From Apodemus sylvaticus (lineage: Eukaryota; Chordata; Mammalia; Rodentia; Muridae): DNA of 64,000 nt. The stretch is taken from NCBI RefSeq assembly GCF_947179515.1, contig NC_067485.1:73355646-73419645 (forward strand). Reading direction: 5' to 3'. The notes beneath the pieces were generated by a model. It saw only the letters and a list, made by a program, of their open reading frames with translations, was not told where the DNA came from and made no database searches. Shown here piece by piece: positions 1-12,776 of the stretch. Position numbers and translations under genes: made by a program. The stretch's first letter is position 1; every line of letters begins with the position of its first letter.

Positions 1-2
1 TG

Positions 3-3
<1 letters not shown>

Positions 4-74
<71 letters not shown>

Positions 75-82
75 CCTCCCTC
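4..82. repeat. (CT)n microsatellite
   Basis: An uninterrupted run of CT dinucleotides passes into CCCT units, then into about 60 bp of pyrimidine-rich sequence. It is typical of long rodent dinucleotide arrays. Confidence 0.95.
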
Positions 83-467
83 GATTCCTTCCCCTCCCCC
101 TCTCTCTCCTCTTTCCCTTGCTTCATCTCCCTCCCTTGCTGCCATGCTCCAGCCCTTTCTGTTTCTATTTTAATGAGTACACAGAATGATAGATAACATG
201 AAAACTTTCAGACTTGTAATGCATGAAAGATGTCATTATTCTATCACCTGAAATAAAATAATACAAAATTTCTCGTAACTTTTGAGTCTCCCAACATGGC
301 TGGCCTCTTTTGTTTTTATTTTTTATTTTAATTTTGATTTCTCTAAAGTGTGACTAGTGTTTTCCTGTGATTTAACATTCTGCATATGATATTGCATCTT
401 CTGCATTTTGTGAAAACCACATTAGGAGGTTCTCTAGATTTCTTCTTAAAAGGTTGCATTAGTTACA

Positions 468-660
468 CATCTGGTGCTATGATAAATTCAATGACCAAAG
501 AAAACTTAAGGAATAAACGGGCTGTGTTTACAGAGGGGCAGATTCCACAGTAGTTGGGAAAGCAGCAAGCCTCTGCCTCCTGACGTTTCCATAACCTGCC
601 CAAGCATCATCAGTAACTGGAGCCCAAGTGTTCAAACACTTCTCCTACAAAGGGCCATAG
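468..660 (+). repeat. rodent interspersed repeat, unnamed family
   Basis: The segment beginning near 'ggtgctatgataaattcaatgacc' and ending near 'cccaagtgttcaaacac' resembles a dispersed mouse repeat whose better copies contain 'gataaaacaccatgacc'. A second copy of the same type is at 38030-38420. It is diverged and lacks clear termini. Family name not assigned. Confidence 0.45.
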
Positions 661-1251
661 AATCTTTTCAAGTCTTTCCCCATATTTCTATATTTGATCC
701 CCTATGTCTTAACACACTGATTGTCCTCTTTTCTTTTCCCAATTATCCTTCAAAGGCTTTATTTGTCTTCATTCTAAATTTTAATTTTGATTGGAATTCA
801 ACCAAGGTACTTACACACACCACACATACTTGGTACTACTATGTGGAATGAATCGTTGTTTATTTGCATGTGTTTGTGTGTCTTGAACATATGTATTCAT
901 TTGTGTGTATACATGATTTAAGCCTCTTCCCCATCCAGAGGTAATTAAGAAAATGTTCCCACAGGCATGTCTCTAGAATGGTATAATCAATAATTTTGTC
1001 AGTAAAGTTTCTTTCTTTTCAAATTAAACTTGTGTCTGTCAAGTTGATAATAATAAACAACACCAACAAAACAAAACAAAACAAAGTTAACCAACAGAAT
1101 AATAGTATCTAATTTCAGTTACCAGCATCTACCTTCAAGTAGCATCTAACTCCCTGTAACAACAACTTCTGAAGTATCAGTACTTGTACCTATGAGGATA
1201 CTTGCATTCCTGTGTACATATACACAGTGAGATAAAGTCCACACATGCACA

Positions 1252-1267
1252 CAAACACACACACACA

Positions 1268-1310
<43 letters not shown>
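1252..1310. repeat. (CA)n microsatellite
   Basis: CA dinucleotide array with one interruption near 1269-1271. Confidence 0.95.
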
Positions 1311-1315
<5 letters not shown>

Positions 1316-1439
1316 AACAATCCTGGAAATTAAAAACAAAATTATAAGTAAATCATTTATTTTGATATATGAAAATATATGTTGACATATGATATTTATA
1401 ACAATTCAGTTCCTGATTTCAATATTAATACTTTATTTA

Positions 1440-1630
1440 CCATTTTTATTTCAACCATTTTATTTTATTTTTTCGAACTTTTTATTTTCAATTTTCTTTG
1501 TTTACATTCAAAATGATTTTCCTTTCCTGGTTCCCCCCTCTCCATAATTTCCCTAAGCCTTCTTCCCTCTGCCCATTCTCCTATCACCCCCTCCTACTTC
1601 TCTGTCCTGGTATTTATTTTAAAATTCAAA
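1440..1630 (-). mobile_element. L1 3' end fragment, antisense
   Basis: A T-rich start, then 'tttacattcaaaatgatttt' and the C-rich track ending near 'ctgtcctgg' match the reverse complement of the rodent L1 3' UTR. It is very short, so it is a severely 5'-truncated or decayed insertion just upstream of exon A. Confidence 0.6.
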
Positions 1631-1925
1631 AATTAAAATTATTTCAATCTCATACTTTTAAAATAGTCACAGAATCACACTTTTGATTATTATTAATTTT
1701 GCTTTAGTATTATAAACCATATTACTATTCATAATGTATTAAATGATTATAATTTAAAATCTTCAGTTACTAACCAGGCTTATTCTTATATCTGTAATGC
1801 AAATACTTGTAAAATACAGTCTGGAAGATCCAATGTTTAAAGCCAGATTTCATAAAAAACAACACAAATATACAAACATACAATGGTGATAATAGTTTAC
1901 TTAATTGTTTTGCATATTTGTCTAG

Positions 1926-2052
1926 GTATATGGACCTGTGCACAATGATGGAGGAGGACTCAGATGGACATCAAAATGGAGAGTTTTCAGGTTATAATGC
2001 TTCAAGTACAAGTCACTGCGAAGAGGATACGGTACTGAAACTAAGAGAGAAG
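1926..2052 (+). CDS. internal coding exon (exon A) of a coiled-coil protein gene
   Basis: First of four exons that join in phase to give the C-terminal part of one protein. The exon follows a pyrimidine-rich acceptor ending in TCTAG and ends AAG|gtgaat. It is 127 nt long, so it begins with the last base of a codon split with an upstream exon outside or unseen in the window, and it ends on a codon boundary. The frame starts YMDLCTMMEEDSDG and ends LKLREK: an acidic, Ser-rich linker leading into a predicted helix. Assignment as an exon rests on the open frame, splice consensus and phase agreement with the next exon. I do not recognise the family, so no symbol is given. Earlier exons should lie to the left. 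Confidence 0.7.
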
Positions 2053-2910
2053 GTGAATTTAAATTAATTTTTCAAATAAAAATTGCATCTAATTTAGTAC
2101 AATGTAAATATAAAGAGTTTGCCAATTTTTGAAAACTTGAGCTCATATTCAAAAGAACTTTCCTTTTAGATTGAAAATGTGTCATATTTGTGTCTTGAAA
2201 TTTCTATGCTGTTCTAAACCCATTTGGCATGTATGCCCCTGCCTAAATTTGAGTCACAGGAACCACGTCCCAGACTCTATATGTTCAGGAAAAACAATTT
2301 CATGTTAGTTTCCTCTATTGAACACAGTGTGGTTCAGGCTGGATTTTATTGATCATAATTCAAGAAAAAAATTTAAACTCATATGAAGATGTTATTGTGT
2401 ATACCTTTAAACTTCAGAGATTTGAAGTACTTTATCAAAGATAAGTAATTGTTTAAATAATAGTTGGAATCATTAACTTTCAAAAGTAGTTTGTATGTTT
2501 GAAAAAAATTCAGTCTAGAAGGAAATGAGATGGAGCTCTCCATAGAAGGAAGCAAGGAGAAGTAAACATTAGAAACTTTGAAAAAGAGAAAATGCATCCA
2601 ATTTTTAAAATTAAAATAAAAGCTTGTATTTTCTTCATTTCTTGGAAGGGATATATATATATTTTCTTCATTTCTTGAAAGGGGCATATACTTTAGCTTT
2701 ATTTTTCTCATTTTCTATTTTTTTTGTTCATTTCACATGAGACTTCTAGTTAAATTCCTTTTATTATCTGTGAAGAAGAAATGTCTGTAGTTACTGACAT
2801 GATGATTTGACAGTCGTTCCAATATTAAATTAGTTAAAAGACATATGAGAACCTCACTTATGTACCTAATAATGTTTAGAGAGTTTTCCTGATCTGAAAA
2901 CAGCTTATGG

Positions 2911-2911
<1 letters not shown>

Positions 2912-2965
<54 letters not shown>

Positions 2966-3016
2966 CCTCTCTCTCTCCCTCTCTCTCCATATGTGTGTGT
3001 GTGTGTGTGTGTGTGT
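2912..3016. repeat. compound (TC)n-(TG)n microsatellite
   Basis: A TC array at 2912-2988 is followed directly by a TG array at 2992-3016, inside the intron between exons A and B. Open frames read across it are artefacts of the repeat (poly-RE, poly-SL, poly-HT). Confidence 0.95.
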
Positions 3017-3282
3017 TATATTTGTTGTATATATGAGTTTGTGTTGTTTGTTTGATTTGGTTGGATTTTTTAAATTTAAGTTTATCAATAATTCATTAAT
3101 GTGTGAAGTGGAAAACCAGGTGTAAAGCCTGGGTTCATGCTGAAATTGTTGAAATTCATGGTGAATCCATGCCAAAATTCATGTTGAATTCAATTGGAAT
3201 CATGCTGAAATTGCTATTAGTGTTATGTTAACCTTTTTTCTGCCTACTGCATTACTAGACAATATTAATTGTTTTCACTCAG

Positions 3283-3573
3283 CTTGAAAGTATGGAAACA
3301 AAACTACAACAAGAATTAATCTGCTGCCAATGCAAGGAAGATGAAAATAATCTTTTGGAGCAGAAAATAGCAGAAAGGAAAGCAGCCCGGGAGAACCGTG
3401 AAGCGGAAGAGGGTAGAATAAAGCAGCTTGAAGAGAAAATACTCAGCCTCAAAGCCGATATGGACAAGAACATGGTAGAGCGAAGTGAGGTAGAAAATCA
3501 TAAGAAAGCCATTGAAGAGCAAGCTAGGAGTCAACTCATGGAAAAAATAAACCAAGAGAACCAAGTCTTACGG
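3283..3573 (+). CDS. internal coding exon (exon B), coiled coil
   Basis: A 291-nt exon of exactly 97 codons, phase 0 on both sides. The acceptor is cactcag|CTT and the donor CGG|gtaact. It begins LESMETKLQQE and ends NQENQVLR. The product is almost entirely Glu, Lys, Arg, Gln and Leu with heptad-like spacing of Leu, Ile and Met (for example EEKILSLKADMDK), which is the composition of a long parallel coiled coil. One CxxC (ICCQC) is present but isolated. The open frame runs about 70 codons into the intron before a stop, so the donor, not the stop, defines the end. Such rods usually dimerise or tether cytoskeletal or Golgi partners, but the specific role here is not inferable from sequence. Confidence 0.85.
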
Positions 3574-4380
3574 GTAACTATAGTCATTGTCCTGTGCTGT
3601 AATTCACTCCACCTCAAAATTCATATTCAATTATATTTTTTGTATGATTGTGTGTGTTTCTTCTGTGTTTCACAGCAGTTTCTTTTGTTGATTTCTGGAA
3701 AAAGAAGCCATACCCTTCTATTGATAATCCTGTTAGTTTTGACATTAATGCTAAAAGAATTCATCTTTCAGAATTCCAGTTTTCAATAGGAAATGTTGTG
3801 ATTTATGAGATAGATTGAAACATGGTGGGAAAGAAAATCATTGTGATGTGGATATGATAATGTACTTCGGTTGTTTATAATTTCCATGGCTTACTCTGAA
3901 ATTATATTATTAATTTTTGAATTGTTATATGAATACCTCAGGGATGAGACTGTAGTCCTATGGTTGTATATCTCTTTGTCATCCACAAGTCCCTGGGTTC
4001 TGACTACAGCACCACAGAAAGAAATTATTAAAACAATTCTGCTTAAATCCACTGGAAGTTGTTGATAAAGAATTTGAACTCCAACTCCTTTCTCTTTCAT
4101 TTAACACATTCTCTGCCTTGTGGAGCCAAATGCAGAGAAAATTACACAATAATTTGTTGGATGATTAGGTTTTAAATAAGTGTTTCCTTTATTTGGAATA
4201 TATACATTGATATTTGTAATTTAAACAGAATCTTTCTGTGAGTTGAAGTTATTTATTTAATTTCATCTTGGTAATTTCATCATGAATACAAGATTTTGAT
4301 AACACCAACCACTCCTCCTAATACATTTGAAATCTCCTTGGTTGTCCTCCTTTAAAATGTTTCTTTTTAATATTCTTAAG

Positions 4381-4583
4381 GAACTAGCTGCCTCTGAGCA
4401 ACAGAAAGATCAGGAAAGACAGGATTACATCATGTCACTGGAGCATAGATATAAGGAAATTGAACTTGAGATTGTGGAAACAAAATCTCGTGCAATTTCT
4501 GTGAAAGCACAACGGAGAACATTTGAAGAAAAATATAGAGCAGAATTGCAACTTGGAGAACGATTGAAATATGAACTTGAAAA
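4381..4583 (+). CDS. internal coding exon (exon C), coiled coil
   Basis: A 203-nt exon starting after ttcttaag|GAA in phase 0 and ending AA|gtaagt, a perfect donor, so it leaves two bases of a split codon. It encodes ELAASEQQKDQERQDYIMSL at its start and LQLGERLKYELE at its end, continuing the charged coiled coil of exon B. If the donor were ignored the frame would stop at the TAA inside the donor itself (gtaagt), which is why this exon could be misread as a terminal one. The next in-phase exon is about 9.9 kb away at 14480, and its first base completes an Asn codon. Confidence 0.85.
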
Positions 4584-4780
4584 GTAAGTCAGACTTTGGA
4601 AGCCTAGTAAGCCAGTGCACTGAATTTAAACTCTAGTGAAATGACTCATGTGGCCATTAGAGCCTGAAAGAACATTACCTTCCCGAAATAATATCCATAC
4701 GTGTACTTCCCTTTAAAACACTTGTGTAGGACAGATAGCATTCCTCCACAGCTGTTGTAGGTTGGATGCAACTTTCGTCC

Positions 4781-6412
4781 TGCCATTATTATTATTATTT
4801 TATTTAATATATTGTTCATTTACATTTCAAATGAACCGTTTCCTGGTTCCCCCCCCCGAAAACCCCCAACCCATACTTCCCCCCTCTGCCTCCAAGAATA
4901 TGACCTTACACCCAACCCACTCCCACCACCACACCCCATCCATTTCCCCTTACTGGGGCATCTATTGAGCCTTCACAGGACAAAGGCCCGCTTTCCCCAC
5001 AGATGCCCAATAAGGTATTCCTCTGCCACTCCTTTGGCTGGAGCCATGTGTACCCTTTGGTTGATGGCTTAGTCCCTGGGAGCCCTGAGGCATCTCTTTG
5101 GCTGACATCATCAGTCTTCCTATAGGGCTGCAAACCCCTTCAGCTCCTCCAGTCTGCTCTCCAACTCCTCCATTGGGGACCACGTGCTCAGTCCAATGAT
5201 TGCCATTAGCACCTTCCTCTGTATTTGTAAGGCTCTGGCAGGGCCTCTCCAGAAACAACCATAACACTCTCCTTTCAGTATGCTCTTCTTTTCATCCATA
5301 ATAGTTTTGGGTTTGATGACTGTTTATAGGATGAATCCTGAGGTAGGACAGTCTCTGGGTGGCCTTTCCTTCATTCTCTGCTCCACACTTTGTCTCCATA
5401 ATTGCTCCTGTGAGTATTTTGTTCCCTTTTTCAGAGGAACCAAAGCACCCCCACTTTTGGTCTTCCTTCTTGAGCTTCCTGTGGTCTGTGAATTGTAACT
5501 TGTTTATTTTGAGATTTTGGGCTAATATACTCTTATCAATGAGTGCATACCATGTGTCTTCTTTTGTGATTGGGTTATCTCACTCAGGATGACACTTTCT
5601 AGTTCCATCCATTTCCCTAAGTATTTCATGAATTTATTGTTTTTAATTGCTGAATAGTACTTCATTGTGTCTATATGCCACAATGTCTGTATCCATTCTT
5701 CTGTTGAAGGACATCTGGGTTCTTTCCAGCTTCTGCCTATTATAAATAAGGCTGCTATGAACATAGTGGAACATGTATCTTTATTATATGTTGGAAGAGG
5801 ATGTATCTTTATTATATGTTGGATAGCAAGGTCCTCATGTAGTACTATGTCTAATTTTCTGAGGAACCACCAAACTGATTTCCAGAGTGGTTTTACCAGC
5901 TTGCAATCCCACTAGCAATGAAGAAGTGTTCCTCTTTCTCCACATCCTCTCCAGCATCTGCTGGCCCCAGGAGTTTTCAACTTAGCCATTCTGACTGGAG
6001 TGAGGTGGACTCTCAGGGTTCTTTTGATTTGCATTTCCCTGATGACAGAGTATGATGAACATTTCATTAGAGCCATTCGAGTTTTCTCAGTTGAGATTTC
6101 TCTACTTAGCTCTGTACCCATTTTAGTAGAGTTATTTGACTCCCTAGAGTCTAACTTCTTGAGTTCTTTGTATATATTGGATATTAACCCTGTCCAAGAT
6201 GTAGGAATGGTAAAGATCTTTTCCCAATCTGTTGGTTGCCATTTTGTCCTATTGACAGTGTCCTTTGACTTACATAAGGTTTGTGGTTTTATGAGATCCC
6301 ATTTATTGATTCTTGTTCTTAGAGCATAAGCCATTGGCGGTCTATTCAGGAAAATTTCCCCTGTGCCCATGTGTTTAAGGTTCTTCCCCACTTTCTCCTC
6401 TATAAGCTTCAG
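4781..6412 (-). mobile_element. L1 fragment, antisense, 3' part of an interrupted element
   Basis: Starts with an A/T-rich tail and the 3' UTR signature 'tttacatttcaaatgaaccg', then runs into the 3' part of ORF2. The minus-strand frame 5912-6391 reads MGTGEIFLNRPPMAYALRTR-type L1 ORF2 C-terminal sequence and contains stops elsewhere, so it is dead. It breaks at about 6412 where a second L1 begins, and resumes near 6999. The outer element may carry weak target duplications (actttcgtcc at 4771-4780, actttcttcc at 7193-7202). Confidence 0.85.
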
Positions 6413-6427
6413 TGTATCTTGTTTTTA

Positions 6428-6461
<34 letters not shown>

Positions 6462-6998
6462 CGATATATTTTTTATTTACATTTCAAATGTTTTCTGCTT
6501 TTCTGGACCTCCACTCCCCGAAAATCCCATAAGTCCCCTTCCTTCCCCCTGTTCTCCCACCCACCCCTTCCCACTTCCTGGTTCTGGTTTTTCCCTATAC
6601 TGCTTCACTGAGTCTTTCCAGAACAAGGGGCCACTCCTCCATTCTTCTTGTACTTCATTTGATGTGTGTATTATCTTTTGGGTATTCCCATTTTCTAGGT
6701 TAATATCCACTTATTAGTGAGTGCATACCATGATTGATCTTTTGAGACTGGGTTACCTCACTTAGTATGATGTTCTTCAGCTCCATCCATTTGCCTAAGA
6801 ATTTCATGAATTCATTGTTTCTAATGGCTGAATAGTACTCCATTGTGTATATATACAACATTTTTTGCATCCATTCTTCTGTTGAGGGATACCTGGGTTC
6901 TTTCCAGCTTCTGGCTATTATAAATAGGGCTGCTATTAACATAGTGGAGCATGTATCCTTTTTTCATGCTGGGGAATCCTCTGGGTATATGCCCAGTG
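6413..6998 (-). mobile_element. younger L1, 5'-truncated, nested in an older L1
   Basis: A (TTTA)n tail at about 6421-6452 is followed by 'tatttacatttcaaatg' and a closely L1Md-like 3' UTR, ending abruptly at 'tatatgcccagtg'. The next bases (tgaagatccttgatcc) continue the outer L1 exactly where it had stopped, which shows that this copy of about 580 bp landed in the older one. Confidence 0.85.
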
Positions 6999-7192
6999 TG
7001 AAGATCCTTGATCCACTTGGACTTGAGCTTTGTACAAGGAGGTAAGAATGGATCAATTTGCATTTTTCTTTATGCTGACCTCCAGTTGATACAGCACCAT
7101 TTGTTAAAAATGCTGTCTCTTTTCCACTGGATGTTTTTAGCTCCTTTGTCGAATATCCAGTGACTGTAGGTGTGTGGGTTCATATCTGCGAC
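6999..7192 (-). mobile_element. continuation of the interrupted outer L1
   Basis: 'gatccacttggacttgagct' through 'gtaggtgtgtgggttcat' is the reverse complement of L1 ORF2 sequence that directly follows, in a normal L1, the part ending at 6412. The element is 5'-truncated at about 7192. Confidence 0.8.
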
Positions 7193-10100
7193 ACTTTCTT
7201 CCCTTTCCATAATAAAAGTTTACTTGAGGTGTGGACATTCAGCTAAGTACATGTGCATGTTAGTTATTTCGAATTGCTAATTCATATAGCTGTAATTTTG
7301 GAACTCTCCTCATCAAATGTTCACTTAAGTAGAAGTGTTTAAAGGAAGGTTATAATAGAAACTCAAAGAATGTAGCACACACCACAGAGTCTATTATTCT
7401 GGCTATTGGAATGTTATGTCTCTGTAATAGGAAATTTGTATGTTACCTGGAGAGACTCTGGTACATTAATGCTTTTCTAATTTACAAAAGGAACTATCCT
7501 TGCTGTTGACCTTAAGGTCTACTGCAGGTGTGAACAGAAATATAGATTATGAAGTTACTAAACATAATTGCTCATTCAGTATGGGAGGGAGGGCTGCATG
7601 AATGGCAAAAAGGGCAGGCCCCACAACTAATAACTCGACGAAGATCTTATAGTTTACCGGCCTCAGGGGTAGCCTGACTTACCAAATTCATGAAGGAAAT
7701 GTTTCACTTTGCCATGTAATTCTATATCTGGAGTATATATGTTTTATAGATTTATGCATATTTAAATGCCTATGAGTATGACACAAAAAATGTATCAACC
7801 AACTAAACATTTCTTAACTTGTTGCACTTTAATACAGGGGCATCAACAATTTTTTTAAGTACAACAGTAGATTTGGTTATAAAATTGTGCCTCTTTGCTT
7901 ACCTGTTCAACCTCTCTGAAGCTCTTGAATCACCATAATTTAGGGTAGTCCACATGATAAGTAGCTGGTTAGCACAAAACACAATGAATGACATTTTTGT
8001 CGTTTTTTTAATATTGATTTGTTCAGGCTTTTTTAATTTAATGTTTACTTATTCAGTTTATATCCTACTCACTGCTGCCCCCCACCTGTCATCCCTTCTC
8101 ACAATCAATCCCTCCTTTCCCACTCTCCTTGACCTATGAGTGGATAGGGGCACACTGGCTTTCTGCCTCCCTGGCACTTCAAGGCTCTGCAGGGCTATGA
8201 CCTTCCTTTTCTACTGGGACCAGACAAGGCAGCCCAGCTACATGAATATATCCCAAGTATATAACATAGCTTTTGGGATAGATCCCGCTCCAGTTGTTCA
8301 GGACATACAAAATAACCAAGCTGCACATCTGCTACATATGTGCAGGGAGGCGCCCAGGTCCTGTTTGTTTAAGTTATCTGGTTGGTGGTTCAGTCTCTGA
8401 GATTCCCAAAGGTCCACCTTAGTTGAATTGTTGGTATTACTATCCCCCTATGAGCTACAACCATTCCTTTTATTCTTTCTGAAGAGGCCCCAAATCCTTC
8501 CACTATTTGGCTGAAGGTGTGGGCATCTGTGTGTGTGAGTTGGCTGTTGGAGCCTTATAATGCACAGCCATGCTAGATTCTAGCCTGCAAGTATAACAGA
8601 GTATCATTAATAATGTCAGGGTTTAGTGCTTGTCAATGGGATGCATTTCAAGTTGGGATAGTTATTGGTTAGCTGTTCTCTCAAACTCTGATTCATCCAC
8701 AGTCCTTCTATTTCTTGGAAAAAGAACAAGATTTCTCTCAAAAATTTTGTGAGTTGGTTGTGTCCCTATTGCCAGACTGAAGATCCTGCCTGGCCACAGG
8801 AGGCTGCCTAATAAGGCTCCATATCCTAAATGTTGTGAGTCACTGCTAAGGACACCCCCATTGATTTAGAGCTCCTCCCCTACCCCATTTCTTTGTCTCT
8901 CCTGGAGATCCATCCTACCTTCCCGCTACCCAGTAATTTTCATTTTCCATAATTCTTATGGCAATCCTGACATCCCCCATCCCCCTCCACACTCCTCAAC
9001 ACACCAACCCCCTCTCTCCTTCAATTATTCTCTCCCACAATGTTCCCTCTCTCCATCTACCTTCCACCACTACTCCATTCTTCCTTCTAAGTGAGTCTCA
9101 AGCATCCTTGTTTGTGCCATCTTTCTGCCTAACCTTCTTGGATTTGTGGAATGCAGCATGAGTGTCCTTTATTTTATGGCAAATCTTCAATTATATGCGT
9201 ATACATACTGTTCGTGTCCTTTTGGGAATCTTGATATTCTCAAGATTCATCTCTACCTGAAAAATTCAAAATGTCTTTAGTTTTCATGGCAGAATAGTAT
9301 TTCAATTTTAGATATATCACATATTTTTTGTCCATTCTTAAGTTAAGGAACACCTAGGTTGTATCTAGTTTCTAGATATTACAAATTAAATTGTTATGAA
9401 CATAGCTATGGAAATGTCTTTGTGGAATGGTGGAACATGTTTGGGTATATGCCTAGAAGTAGTAAATTTGGGTCTTGAGGTATTCCTAGTATTCGGAGAA
9501 ACCACCAAATTGTTTTCCAGAGTCGTTGTACCAAGTCTTTGAGTAGATACCATGTAGCCATACTTTTGTTTCTATACCAATACCAGGCAGTTTTATCCTT
9601 ATTGCTCTGCAGTACAGTTTGAGGTCACAGATATTGATTTCTTCTGAAGTTATTTTATTTTTCAAGATTGTGTTTACTAGCCTGAATTTATTATTTTCCA
9701 TATGGAGTTGAGATTTGCTCTTTCAAGTTCCATAAAAATGGGATTTTTGATGAGAATTGCATTGAACCTGAAGACTGCTTGGTAAAATATCCATTTTTAC
9801 AAAATTAAAGCTACCTATCCATGAGCATGGGAAGATTCTTTTATCTCCTGATACCTTCTTAAATTTCTTTCTACAGGCACTTTAATTTCTTGCCATACTG
9901 ATCTTTAAGTTGCTTCATTAGAGAGTTACACCAAGATATTTTATATTTTTGTGGTTATCACAAAGGGTGTTTTTCTTAATTTTTTTCTTGGCCCATTTAT
10001 TCATTTTGTAAAGGAAGACTACTAATTGCTTTCAGTTTATTTTGTATCCATCTAATTTTCTGAAGTTGTTTATCAACAGGTGATGTTCTCTGGTAGAATT

Positions 10101-10277
10101 TGGGGGGTCAGTTATATATAGAATCATATTATCCAGTAATAAGAATACTTTGACTTTTTCTTTTCTAATTTTAATCACCTTGATCTCCTTTGATTGTTTT
10201 ATTGCTATGACCTGAACTTCAAGCTCTGTAATGAATTGGTAAGGAAAGAGTGAGCAGCTTTTTCATGTTCCGGATTT

Positions 10278-10505
10278 TCATCGAATTGCTTTAAGTTTCT
10301 CTCCCTGTATCCTGATGTTGGCTACTGGGTTGTTGTATATTTCTTTGAGAATGTTTAGGTATGTGTCATGTATCTCTGATATTCCTAATACTTTTAAAAT
10401 GAAGGAGTGTTGTATTTTGTCAAAGACTTTTTCAGCATCTGATGAGATTATCATGCTATTTTTCCCAGTTTCTTTATATTGTGGTTTAACTCGATGGATT
10501 TTCAT
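10278..10505 (-). pseudogene. L1 ORF2 reverse-transcriptase remnant
   Basis: A 75-codon fragment aligns by eye to the ORF2p fingers/palm region: IISSDAEKVFDKIQHSF followed by NILKEIYNNPVANI. The conserved Asp of the first catalytic motif is present, but the downstream catalytic block is not in the same open frame. It is a relic within the 8.0-13.7 kb L1. Confidence 0.8.
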
Positions 10506-12776
10506 TTAGTGAACCCTTCCTGAATCTTTGGGATAAAGCCTATTTGATCATAATGGGTGATGTTTGTGATGTGTTCCTCAGTTAAATTTAGAAGTAATAT
10601 ATAGAGTATTTTTTCACCAATATTCATAATAGAAACAGGTTTGAAGTCCTTTTGCTTTGTTGAGTCTTTGTGTGGTTTAGGTATCAGGCTGACTGTGGCC
10701 TCATAGAATAAGGTTGACAGTGTTCCTTTTGCTTCTCTTTTGTGGACTGTTTGAGGAGTATTGGGGTTAGCTATGCCTTGAAAATCAGCTGTAATTATGC
10801 ATAAAAATCATCATTTCATCCCATTTCTTTGTTTGTTTTGGGAGACTCTTGAAGAATGCTTCTATTTCCTTAATTTTCATAGGATTATTTAGATAGTTAA
10901 CGTGATCTTTATTTAAGCCCTAAGTGGTATTTGTCTGGGCAATCAGCCACTTAGTTTAGATTTTAATTTTGTGTAGTACAGGTGTTTAAGTAGGAGCTTA
11001 TGATTGTTTGAATTTCCTCAGTTTCTGTTATGTATTTATTTTTTACCACTGATTTTTTTTTAATTTTGGTACTGTCTCTCTGCCTTTAAATACTTCAGAT
11101 AAGGATCTGTTATTTTGCTGATATTCTCAACAAACCAGATATAGTTTTTGTTGAATCATTGTATTATTCTCTTTGTTTCAAATTCATTTATTTCAACATT
11201 GAGTTTGACTATTTCCTGCCATCTACGTCACTTTGGTGTGTTTGCTTCCTTTTCTTCTCCATCTTTCAAGTGTGCTATTAAGATATTAGTATGTGATGTC
11301 TACATTTTTTAATGAAGGCATTTAGTATTATGGGCTTTCCTCTTAGCACTACCCTCATTTTGCCCTATATGATTGGATATGTTGTGCCTCTATTTTTACT
11401 GAATTCTGGAAAGTCTTTAATTTTCTTTCTTTTTCTTCCCTGACAAAGTGATTGTTGGGTAGAGAGTTCTTCTCTTTCCATGAATATTTGGTCTTTCTCA
11501 TCTTTCTATTGTTGACGTCCAGCCTTAATCCATGGGGAGCTCATAAGTTTCAAGTGTTTAGTTCAATCTTCTTGAATCTGTTGAGGCTTGCTTTCTGCTT
11601 GATTATATTATCAATTTTGGAGAAGGTTCTGTGAAGTGCTGGGATTAAAATATATCCTTTTGTGTTTTGGAGAAAGGTTCTGTAGATGGCTGTTAGATTC
11701 AGTTGTTTCCTGTATCATCTGTTAATTTCATGATTTCTGTGTCTAATTTCTGTCTTGGTGACCTTTCCATACCTGAGATTGGGGTTTTGAATTCTCCCAC
11801 TATTAATGTGTGGGGTTTGATGTGATATTTAAGCTTCAGCAGTGTTTGTTTTATACATGTATGTACTCATGTGTTTGGGGCATAGCTGTTCAGAAGTGAT
11901 ATATCTTCTTGGTAGATTTTTTGCTTTCATTAGTGTAAAGTGTCCTTCTCTGTCTCTTCGATTAATTTTGGTTCGGAGTCTATTTTACTTCATATTATAA
12001 TTGATGCTCCAGTACTCTTTTTAGGTATGTTTGCTTGGAAAACTTTGTTCCAGCCCTTTACTCTGAGATAATGTTTGCCTTTATTGCTGAGATTAGTTTA
12101 TTGCATGCAACATAGTGATGGATCCTATTTTGCATCACTTTTTAAAGCTTTTTTTAAGCCATTGAGGAAATTCTTCCATTGATATTGAGAGGAATTAATG
12201 ACCAGTTGTTGGGATTTTCTTTTATTTGCTGGCTTGTAATTATTTATTTTCTCTGTGTGTTCTTGATTGTAGGTATCGTTCTTGCATGAAAATTTTTCTT
12301 CTTGTATTTTTTTGTAGGACTGAATTTGTAGATAAATATAGTTTCAATTTGTATTTGCTTGCAAACATCTTTTTTCCTCTGTCTATAGTGATTGAGAGGT
12401 TTGCTGAGTAGAAAAGTCTAGGTAGGAGTATTTGTGACATTGCAAGATATGTCACCGTGCCCTTCTACTGCTTTTAGAACTTCTGTTGAGAAGTCTTGTG
12501 TGAATATAATAGGTATGCTTCTGTATATTATCTGACCTCTTTACCTTGGGAAATTTAGTATTCTTTTTTTTTCAATAAATTTTCTGTTTTGATTATTCTG
12601 TGTTGGTAGGATGTTCATTTCTGGTCCAGTCTATTTGGTGTTCTATAGGTTTGCTTTATAGGTTGTTTCTCCTTCTTTAGATTGAGAAAGTGTTTTGTTA
12701 TTTTGTTCAGAATATTTTCAGGGCCTTGAAGGTGAGACTCTTCTTCTTCTTCTATTCCAGTTATTCTTAAGTTAGG

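Noticed and set aside
2733..3175. Open frames on both strands rich in RERE, SLSL or HTHT
   Set aside because: They are translations of the (TC)n-(TG)n microsatellite and its edges. The same applies to frames at 30287-30703, 42878-43177, 47401-47905 and 62596-62943.
3574..3789. Extension of the exon B frame into the following 72 codons
   Set aside because: A good donor (CGG|gtaact) ends the exon. The extension changes to hydrophobic, low-charge sequence unlike the rod, and exon C joins in phase.
5912..6391. 159-codon minus-strand frame as an independent gene
   Set aside because: It is the decayed C-terminal part of L1 ORF2 in an antisense element, with frameshifts on both sides.
8347..8360. 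GGCGCC-containing site as a further CTCF motif
   Set aside because: Only the GGCGC part agrees. At least five core positions mismatch, and it lies in an L1 3' UTR.
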